From contig CALCNY010000259.1 in NCBI GenBank assembly GCA_937897585.1, forward strand, positions 1 to 12,385: DNA of 12,385 nt. The letters are read 5' to 3'. The DNA comes from an uncultured Chitinophagaceae bacterium (lineage in GTDB: Bacteria > Bacteroidota > Bacteroidia > Chitinophagales > Chitinophagaceae). Below, in pieces: positions 1 to 6,695 of the stretch (within the stretch, counting starts at the first letter, position 1; every line of letters starts with the position of its first letter). The notes under the pieces were generated by a model. That model saw only the letters and a list, made by a program, of their open reading frames with translations, was not told where the DNA came from and did not search any database. The translations under genes were made by a program, and so were the position numbers.

Positions 1-1171
1 TCAAGTTCAACGTTGCGAGACTATCACAACCAACTGCATTGTTTGTGTGATAAGTGTAAGTTCCGCTTGATGAATATGCATTTCCATTCCATGTATATGA
101 AGTACAAGCAGAAATATTTGTTGTTGAACTGCTAGTTGATTTGATTGTCAAATTCAACGTTGCTAGACTATCACAACCAACTACATTGTTTGTGTGATAA
201 GTGTAGATTCCACTTGAAGTGTAAGTGTTGCCATTCCATGAATAAGAAGTACATGATGAAATATTTGTTGTTGAACTGCTTGTTGATTTAATTGTCAAGT
301 TCAATGTTGCCAAACTATCACAACCAACTGCATTGTTTATGTGATAAGTGTAAGTTCCGCTTGAGGTGTAAGTGCTTCCATTCCATGCATAAGAAGTACA
401 AGCAGAAATATTTGTTGTTGAACTGCTTGTTGATTTAATTGTCAAGTTCAACGTTGCGAGACTATCACAACCAACTGCATTGTTTGTGTGATAAGTATAG
501 GTTCCACTTGAAGTGTATGTATTTCCATTCCATGAATAAGAAGTACATACAGAAATATTTGTTGTTGAACTGCTAGTCGATTTGATTGTCAAGTTCAAAG
601 TTGCGAGACTATCACATCCAACTGCATTATTTGTATGGTAAGTGTAAGTTCCGCTTGACGTGTAAGTGCTTCCATTCCATAAGTAAGAAGTACAAGCAGA
701 AATATTTTTTGTTGAACTGCTTGTTGATTTAATCGTCAAATTCAATGTTGCCAAACTATCACAACCAACTGTATTGCTTATGTGATAAGTATATGTTCCG
801 CTTGAAGTGTATGTATTTCCATTCCATGAATATGATGTACATGCGGATACACTATTAGTGGAACTACTTGTTTGTTTTAAAATCAAATTTAAAGTTGCAA
901 TAGAATCACATCCTGCTGCATTTACCATCGTTTTATTAAATGTACCTGAGGCACTACAACTGATACCATTCCATATATATGGCAACTGATTATTACACAC
1001 AGAAATATTGGTAGTACTGGTTGTTGGTAATTTAATTGTCAAATTCAATGTTGCGATAGAATCACAACCGCCTGCATTGGTAAAAGTCTTTTGATAACTA
1101 CCACTTGAAGTATAGGTGACGCCATTCCACAAATAGGAAGAACATGAAGACACAATTTGTGTTGATGAAGT
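1..1171 (-). repeat. 147-bp tandem coding repeat, eight copies, continues past window edge
   Basis: Reading in the coding direction, copies occupy 1171-1028 (144 bp), 1027-872 (156 bp), 871-725, 724-578, 577-431, 430-284, 283-137 and 136-1 (incomplete). The Trp-Asn-Gly anchor falls at an exact 147-bp spacing through the last seven copies. Each 49-residue unit has the pattern C-T-S-Y-x-W-N-G, then Y-T-S-S-G-x-Y-T-Y-H, then G-C-D-S-L-A-T-L-N-L-T-I. It carries two invariant Cys. The first two copies are diverged, while the last six are nearly identical in DNA, which points to recent amplification or homogenisation. Confidence 0.95.
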
Positions 1172-4100
1172 TGAAGCAATAACCGAAACAGCAATTGTAT
1201 TCGAATAGGCAATACAATTATTAGTAGTTGAAGTTATTCTTACACGGTAATTGCCAGTAGCTGTTGCTTGATAATTTGCAGCAATAGCTCCGCTGATATC
1301 ATTTCCATTCAACTGCCATTGATAACTCAAGCCTGAAGCTACATTCGCGCTTAATACCACATTAGTTCCAGAACAGAATGTTGTTGCTCCAGATGCTGTA
1401 ATTGTAGCGGTAGGCAAAGCATTCACAACAACTGCTACTGCACTCGACAAAATTGAACAACCGAAAGTATTGGTAACTTTCACAGTATATGATCCTGCTG
1501 TATATACCGCATACCTTATTCCTGTCGCATTTGAAATAACCACACCATCTTTATACCACTGATATGTATATCCTGTTCCTGAATTTGCACTCAACACAAC
1601 ACTGTCTCCTGCACAAAATGTGGTACTGCCCGACAAAACAGATATTTGTGCTGTTGGCAAATTATTGACGGTAACAGTTGCCTGAGCAGTTGAAGTACAA
1701 CCATAATAATTGGTCGCGTTAACTGAATAGGTTGTATTAACAGTCGGCGATACATTTATTGATGAGGTGATGGCTCCTGTGTTCCAAACATATGAATTAC
1801 CTCCTGTGGCTGTTAATGTAGTAGACGTTCCATTACAAACCGATAAAGTTCCTCCAATGTTTACATTGAAAGCGCCATTGATGATGTTGATTTGATCAGA
1901 TACGGTTTGACAAACATCACTCACATTCACCCAATAAATCCCTGGTTGTGTAACTGAAATGGTTTGTGTGGTTTGACCTGTCGACCATAAATAACTTAAA
2001 CCGGCATTGCCCGCATTTAATGTAATCGTCTGACCTGAACATATAGCCCTATCGGCACCCAAATCAACAGTGAAACTTGACTTATTCGTAATTAAAATAG
2101 TATCACGTTTGGTTCCGCAAACATTGCTTACGGCTACTGAATAGGTACCTGGTGTTACTAGGCTGATCGTTTGTGATGAGGCTCCTGTGCTCCATAAATA
2201 ACTTGTTGCATTTGTTCCTGCATTCAATGTTAATGATGAATTAATACAAATTGAAGTATCTACTCCCAAATTAACTGATGGCTGTGCAACACCTGTTACG
2301 ATAACAGTATCTCTTGAAGTTCCACACGAATTGGTAACTGCAGCATGATAAGTACCTGCACTTGAAACCGATATCGTTGGCGTGGTAGCTCCAGAACTCC
2401 ACAAATAAGTACTTGATGTATTGGTGGCGTTGAGCGTTATTGACGTTCCTGTACACAAAATAGTATCATTACCCAGATTCACATATGGCAATGGATTGAT
2501 AGTAAAGTTGGTGCCATTGTCGGTTCCGATTGTAGGTGGGTTAGTACCTATCACGCGTAGACGATACAGAGAAGAGCTGTAATATCTTGTCGGGAAAGTT
2601 ACAGAAATGGCTTGTGGTGTAGTAGCCGTAACTTCTCCTATATTAATAACAGACCCATTGAAAGTTCCAACAGAATCCGACAATTGCACAATAAATCTAT
2701 TGCCTGAGTTGAATGTAGTATTCAAGCTAAAATTGACGGTGGCATTTGATAATGAACAGAATGAAGTGCCTGAAATGGCATTTGTAACTATTCCATTTGG
2801 ATTGGCTATCGTAAAGAAATCATCACTCTTATCAAGCAATGTACCGGTAACGGTTCTGGCTCTTACTTTACAAATACTGGAAACCGGTGCGCTTATTGTC
2901 CAATTGTATACATTAGGTGTGTCAGGCACGTTATTCAATAGCGTTGTCCAAGTTGCTTCATTATCTGTTGTATAATCAAGTATGATATTTTCGTTGTTAT
3001 TGAGTTTAGCCCACTTGATTTGTTGAGTAGTTCCATTGCCCCAAATTTCTCCACCATTGGGTTTTTTGATTTGCACATAACTATCAAAGAATGAGTACAT
3101 AGAATAACCATCAAAGGAACCACCTTTGTATTTATAAAAATTAATGGTTGGTATGGCAAACGAACTAAAAGTTGTATTGGATTTATCTGTGTAAATGGGA
3201 TTCACTACATCGGTTGCTCTGATTAATATTTGTGAGGACACATTTGTTGGCACTACCCAATTGGCATATTTATTGGCTGCAGGTGCTGTACCAATGGTAA
3301 GCCAGTTGACGCCATTATCTGTACTGTATTCTAATTTGATGGTTTGCAAATCTGCATAATTCCATTCGATGTATTGACCTGTGCCGCCGCCAAAACGTTC
3401 GCCTCCATTGGGATAAGTAATCTGCACATAAGCAGTTGGAATGATGAACGGAGCATCACTGATGTCTTGCAAATTTCTGCTGAGGTCTTTGATGCGAATC
3501 CTGCAAAGATTGGATGGTGTAGTTGGAATCGTCCAACTGTAACTTAATAACGATGCAGGAAGATTGGCTGCCAGCATAGTCCAGGTGATTCCATCATCCA
3601 ATGAATATTCAATAGAAATATTATCAACATTATTATAAGTCCAGGTGATGGTTCTGTTAGATGCGGATGTCCATAATTCACCACCGTTAGGACTGGCAAC
3701 TTTTATACTATCAGCATAACTGTTAGCCATGCAATATCCATCATAACTGCCGCCTTTATATTTAACATTATTGATGGTGGGAACAGCAACCACACTAAAA
3801 TTAGCATCAGTAATATCCAATAAACTTGGAACTGAATTATCCGAAACTCGAATTAAATATTGATTACTTATTGTAGCAGGCGGAATCCAATTGGCATATT
3901 TATTAGAAGCTGGTGCGGTACCAATGCTCGTCCAAGTATTACCGTTATTGGTTGAATATTCTAATTTAAGTGTGGTGACTGAATTATAATCCCACTCTAT
4001 ATACTGACCTGTTGATGTACCAAAACTTTCTCCACCATTGGGATAAGTCAAATGCACATAAGCGGAGTTGATGGTAAAAACAGCATCACTCATATCCGAC

Positions 4101-5044
4101 AAAGTTCTGCCTAAGGCCGATATTTTGATTTTGCATTGAGTGGATGGAGTATTGGGAATGTTCCATGAATATGTTTGTACATCGACTGGAATATTGGTGG
4201 CAATTAAATTCCAGGTGGCTCCATTATCAGTTGTGAATTCAATGTTTACATTATCGATATTTCTAAAACTCCAGGTGATGTTTACATTGGAAGCAGGATT
4301 TAATAATTCACCACCATTAGGAGTGAGTACTTTAATCGTATCAGAAAGAGAAGAACACATTTTATATCCATCAAAACTACCTCCTTTATATTTATTAGAA
4401 TTTATGGTGGGCAAGGTTGTAACCGAAAACAATGCAGCGCTTGAATCTCTGTCGATCACGCTTTCAATATTGTACCCTCTGATACGAACCTGATTGGTAG
4501 CGGTTGCCGGTGTTATCCAATTGCAATAGCCATTCGCCGCCGGAAAACTTCCGATGTCTGTCCAGCTGATGCCATTGTTGGTGGTGTATTGTAGCGCCAA
4601 AGTGGTTACTCCTGTTGAGTTCCAAGTGATGTATTGCCCTGTACCATTGCCAAAACTCTCGCCACCATTGGGATAGGTAATATCTACGGTAGGTTCGGGT
4701 ATGGTAAAGGTAGCATTGCTTTCGTCTTGTGTAAACTGTAAAATATTGGTGATGCGCACCCTTACAAGCAAACTACCTACACATGGTACTGTCCAGTTGT
4801 AACTCAAAGCGCTGGCAGGATAACTCGATGTGAGTATTGTCCAGGAAAGTCCATTATTGAGTGAATATTCAATTTTGATATTATCAACATTAGCATAGGT
4901 CCAGGTGATGGCATGTGATGAACCACCCAACCAAGTCTCTCCCCCATTGGGAGACGATACTTGCAATGTTTGTGCTTTTGAAAATTGAATTCCAAAAAGC
5001 AGAACAAAAAATAAAATTTTATGTATCGTAAATAATTTTTTCAT
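1..5044 (-). CDS. Giant exported modular surface protein (adhesin-like), 3' end outside window
   Basis: The frame is open from the ATG at 5044-5042 to the window edge: 1681 codons without a stop, so the C-terminus is missing. Residues 1-24 form a signal peptide (MKKLF, hydrophobic stretch, then SKA before QT). Residues ~27-755 hold seven Ig-like modules that each start with PNGGE, at residues 32, 125, 242, 335, 452, 545 and 662. They resemble the Kre9/KNH-type Ig-like domain; that name is from memory. Residues ~760-850 are an unassigned beta-rich stretch. Residues ~852-1285 contain six Ig-like domains: three begin V(N/D)LGxD, and the last three carry SYVWNTG, YQWYKDG and YQWQLNG cores. From ~residue 1290, tandem 49-residue Cys-containing repeats run to the edge. 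It starts 22 nt after the FGE-like gene, so they are probably co-transcribed. A T9SS sorting domain is expected at the missing end but is not seen. A role in adhesion is inference. Confidence 0.9.
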   Translation of the reverse strand, partial: MKKLFTIHKILFFVLLFGIQFSKAQTLQVSSPNGGETWLGGSSHAITWTYANVDNIKIEYSLNNGLSWTILTSSYPASALSYNWTVPCVGSLLVRVRITNILQFTQDESNATFTIPEPTVDITYPNGGESFGNGTGQYITWNSTGVTTLALQYTTNNGISWTDIGSFPAANGYCNWITPATATNQVRIRGYNIESVIDRDSSAALFSVTTLPTINSNKYKGGSFDGYKMCSSLSDTIKVLTPNGGELLNPASNVNITWSFRNIDNVNIEFTTDNGATWNLIATNIPVDVQTYSWNIPNTPSTQCKIKISALGRTLSDMSDAVFTINSAYVHLTYPNGGESFGTSTGQYIEWDYNSVTTLKLEYSTNNGNTWTSIGTAPASNKYANWIPPATISNQYLIRVSDNSVPSLLDITDANFSVVAVPTINNVKYKGGSYDGYCMANSYADSIKVASPNGGELWTSASNRTITWTYNNVDNISIEYSLDDGITWTMLAANLPASLLSYSWTIPTTPSNLCRIRIKDLSRNLQDISDAPFIIPTAYVQITYPNGGERFGGGTGQYIEWNYADLQTIKLEYSTDNGVNWLTIGTAPAANKYANWVVPTNVSSQILIRATDVVNPIYTDKSNTTFSSFAIPTINFYKYKGGSFDGYSMYSFFDSYVQIKKPNGGEIWGNGTTQQIKWAKLNNNENIILDYTTDNEATWTTLLNNVPDTPNVYNWTISAPVSSICKVRARTVTGTLLDKSDDFFTIANPNGIVTNAISGTSFCSLSNATVNFSLNTTFNSGNRFIVQLSDSVGTFNGSVINIGEVTATTPQAISVTFPTRYYSSSLYRLRVIGTNPPTIGTDNGTNFTINPLPYVNLGNDTILCTGTSITLNATNTSSTYLWSSGATTPTISVSSAGTYHAAVTNSCGTSRDTVIVTGVAQPSVNLGVDTSICINSSLTLNAGTNATSYLWSTGASSQTISLVTPGTYSVAVSNVCGTKRDTILITNKSSFTVDLGADRAICSGQTITLNAGNAGLSYLWSTGQTTQTISVTQPGIYWVNVSDVCQTVSDQINIINGAFNVNIGGTLSVCNGTSTTLTATGGNSYVWNTGAITSSINVSPTVNTTYSVNATNYYGCTSTAQATVTVNNLPTAQISVLSGSTTFCAGDSVVLSANSGTGYTYQWYKDGVVISNATGIRYAVYTAGSYTVKVTNTFGCSILSSAVAVVVNALPTATITASGATTFCSGTNVVLSANVASGLSYQWQLNGNDISGAIAANYQATATGNYRVRITSTTNNCIAYSNTIAVSVIASTSSTQIVSSCSSYLWNGVTYTSSGSYQKTFTNAGGCDSIATLNLTIKLPTTSTTNISVCNNQLPYIWNGISCSASGTFNKTMVNAAGCDSIATLNLILKQTSSSTNSVSACTSYSWNGNTYTSSGTYTYHISNTVGCDSLATLNLTIKSTSSSTKNISACTSYLWNGSTYTSSGTYTYHTNNAVGCDSLATLNLTIKSTSSSTTNISVCTSYSWNGNTYTSSGTYTYHTNNAVGCDSLATLNLTIKSTSSSTTNISACTSYAWNGSTYTSSGTYTYHINNAVGCDSLATLNLTIKSTSSSTTNISSCTSYSWNGNTYTSSGIYTYHTNNVVGCDSLATLNLTIKSTSSSTTNISACTSYTWNGNAYSSSGTYTYHTNNAVGCDSLATLNL
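2770..4951 (-). repeat. 630-bp super-repeat of paired PNGGE modules, three and a half copies
   Basis: The proline codons of the seven PNGGE motifs end at 4951, 4672, 4321, 4042, 3691, 3412 and 3061. Spacings are 279, 351, 279, 351, 279 and 351 bp, so the period is exactly 630 bp (210 residues) with no net indel. Odd modules (type A) carry a core like V-D-N-I-x-I-E-Y-S. Even modules (type B) carry T-T-L-x-L-E-Y. Each type B module is followed by a linker with the motif Y-K-G-G-S-(F/Y)-D-G-Y-x-M. The seventh module is type A and has no B partner. The low-coordinate boundary is approximate. Confidence 0.92.
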
Positions 5045-5066
5045 TAAAATAAATTGTTTGAATTAT

Positions 5067-6431
5067 TTACTCTGCGGAGCGAACGTAGCGGAAGCCTTGG
5101 TAATTTGCATTACCTCTATAATTATCATCCTGATCTATGAAGCTAATCATACTTGTACTCCAATTAGTTACGTTTGAATTTCCGCTAGAATCCAAATTAC
5201 CGTCACCATTTATTGAACTAAAGTTGAAAAAATCAAGCTTTGTAATTGGTTCTTTTGCATTGCCCGTAAGTTCCATTATCCCATAGTAACTGGCTCCAGA
5301 ACCAACTCTGTCAGTAGAAGATGTTGCATAATAACCTACATTTATTAATGCACAACATGTTGTTGAATTGTCATATAAATTTGATACTGTGTTTGCACCC
5401 CAAGCAGGATAGCATGTTCCACAAGCCACAGAAGTACTCAGTATAGGTTTTAATGGGCCATAACTTAACTTATTGAACTCTAAAAAACTTATTGGCCTTA
5501 ATCCCGACCAATCTGCAAATGCAATTAGTCTTAATTCATTTGATTTACCACATGCTAAATTGGGTGTAGATGAAAAATATTGATCATTGTTTAATGTAAT
5601 TCCTGTACCAGCAACGCCTAAAAAAGTAATTTGAGAAGGAGTCAATGTGTTTAAAAAATCAGCATATTGTTGCTCACTCATCTCATATTTATAACAATAA
5701 AATGCTTTGTACCCTGTGGGATAAGTTGTATTATCAATGATTCCGTCATTATTTGTGTCAATACCTGCGTCACCTTTAATTCTTATTGTGACATAGTTTG
5801 AATCATAGTAATAAAATGAAGGAGATAAACGAGAATTAATAACTGGAAAATTTGAAGTGGTTGATAAAGCCCCATTACCAATATAATTTGATACTGGTGG
5901 AGCTTCAAAAACACCATAGGAACTAAGAAAAAAATTTGAGCGGTTTTTTGTAAATACTTTTGCACAATTAAAATCCCCCTCCGGCACATAAACCATCTCC
6001 GTAGCAAACACCCTCACTTCTAATGCGCTTACATCATTTAATCCACTCGAACCATAATTCCATTGTATTTGCATAGATGTAGCATTAAAGTTTCCACTGC
6101 CCAAAGCACTGCGGTACACAAAAGCCCCTACACTATCAGATGCTACTTTAATTATATTGGTTGTACCTGCACCATTTGAATATCCTGCTAAATTCAAGCG
6201 TGCATGTTGCCATAAACCATTGGCATCTTTAAATTTTATAAATATCCAAGCAGCATCCCAGTTGATAGCATCACGCCAGGAGTTTTGCCAACTCAGATCA
6301 AATTGTATTTGTATGGTTTTGTTGGTGGGGTTGTTTCCCACCTTGGTTACATTTTGCACCAGCATGTAATTGGCTTTGGCACCAAAGGATAACATCACAA
6401 ATAAAATCGGCAATAATTTTTTAAACGACAT
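5067..6431 (-). CDS. Exported FGE-sulfatase-like (SUMF1-type fold) protein, probably non-catalytic
   Basis: The protein has 454 residues. Residues 1-20 are a signal peptide ending AKA before NYML. Residues ~21-145 form a beta-rich N-terminal domain with Trp-rich motifs (SWQNSWRDAINWDAAW) that I recall from Bacteroidota FGE-like proteins. From ~146 the FGE-type pattern begins: MVYVPEGDF at 146-154, YKAFYCYKYEMSEQQYADFL at 241-260, FADWSGLRPISFLEF at 305-319, SYYGIMELTGN at 381-391 and GFRYVRSAE at 446-454. The last third is short. I see no equivalent of the catalytic CxxxxC motif of true formylglycine-generating enzymes, and the Cys usual in the closing GFRC motif is Tyr. There is no EgtB-type His triad. 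It is therefore more likely a binding or structural module than a sulfatase activator. No T9SS tail is evident. It lies 22 nt upstream of the giant adhesin-like gene, and the two are probably co-transcribed. Confidence 0.88.
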   Translation of the reverse strand: MSFKKLLPILFVMLSFGAKANYMLVQNVTKVGNNPTNKTIQIQFDLSWQNSWRDAINWDAAWIFIKFKDANGLWQHARLNLAGYSNGAGTTNIIKVASDSVGAFVYRSALGSGNFNATSMQIQWNYGSSGLNDVSALEVRVFATEMVYVPEGDFNCAKVFTKNRSNFFLSSYGVFEAPPVSNYIGNGALSTTSNFPVINSRLSPSFYYYDSNYVTIRIKGDAGIDTNNDGIIDNTTYPTGYKAFYCYKYEMSEQQYADFLNTLTPSQITFLGVAGTGITLNNDQYFSSTPNLACGKSNELRLIAFADWSGLRPISFLEFNKLSYGPLKPILSTSVACGTCYPAWGANTVSNLYDNSTTCCALINVGYYATSSTDRVGSGASYYGIMELTGNAKEPITKLDFFNFSSINGDGNLDSSGNSNVTNWSTSMISFIDQDDNYRGNANYQGFRYVRSAE

Positions 6432-6576
6432 AAACTGAATAATTGAATTATGAATATCAATGAATGAAAAGAATTTTCTAGTGTGGGAGGATTAAAGACT
6501 AAATAATATTATAGTCAGCATTGGTAATTAAGAGGTATTGGGGAGCGCAATGTAAAGAAGATAATTTACATATGAA

Positions 6577-6584
6577 CAAATTTA
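6577..6584 (-). promoter_or_regulatory. Candidate Bacteroidota -7 element (TAAATTTG) upstream of the FGE-like gene
   Basis: On the minus strand TAAATTTG matches the Bacteroidota -7 consensus TAnnTTTG exactly. It lies downstream of the lipoprotein terminator and about 145 nt before the ATG at 6431, which would give a long leader. I found no clear -33 TTTG at the right distance, so this is only a candidate. Confidence 0.3.
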
Positions 6585-6637
6585 GATAAGGAAGTGGGGA
6601 GTGTGTATAAAAAGGGGGAATTTGTGAATTGGGGAGA

Positions 6638-6679
6638 ATTAAAAACGGCTCATCAGGGATGGGATGAGCCGTTTTTAAT
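6638..6679 (-). terminator. Intrinsic terminator after the lipoprotein gene
   Basis: A perfect 17-bp inverted repeat (6638-6654 with 6663-6679) encloses an 8-nt loop. The minus-strand RNA has a GC-rich GGCTCATC/GATGAGCC core flanked by A5 and T5, so the stem ends in a U-run. It starts 17 nt beyond the stop codon at 6696. The symmetry would let it act on both strands, but no plus-strand gene faces it. Confidence 0.92.
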
Positions 6680-6695
6680 GATATTTGAAATGTGT

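Larger units (their letters stand above)
6432..6695. other. 264-bp intergenic region between the lipoprotein and FGE-like genes
   Basis: It holds the lipoprotein terminator at its upstream end, one candidate -7 element, and a C-rich (minus-strand) stretch around 6595-6636 with runs of four, five and four C. No Shine-Dalgarno sequence precedes the ATG at 6431; the sequence there is AT-rich, as expected for Bacteroidota. I see no convincing small gene in it. Confidence 0.6.

Noticed and set aside
1..870. Regularly spaced repeats that could suggest a CRISPR array
   Set aside because: The 147-bp units are back-to-back, have no unique spacers, keep one open reading frame and encode a clear protein module.
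2607..2975. Plus-strand open frame of 122 codons, and similar short plus-strand frames at 807-989, 3344-3547, 4140-4493, 6157-6369, 7828-8022 and 8491-8706
   Set aside because: They lie antisense to well-supported genes, show no family resemblance, and follow from the Thr/Asn/Ser-rich codon use of the opposite strand.
5045..5066. Separate promoter or terminator between the FGE-like gene and the giant gene
   Set aside because: The gap is only 22 nt of AT-rich sequence with no inverted repeat and no TAnnTTTG match, which fits co-transcription better.
5067..6431. Calling the FGE-like protein an active formylglycine-generating enzyme
   Set aside because: The catalytic Cys pair motif is not visible, the C-terminal part is short, and no sulfatase gene is nearby.
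6540..6634. G-quadruplex from the G-runs on the plus strand
   Set aside because: The four runs are spread over about 95 bp with loops far longer than usual for a stable quadruplex.
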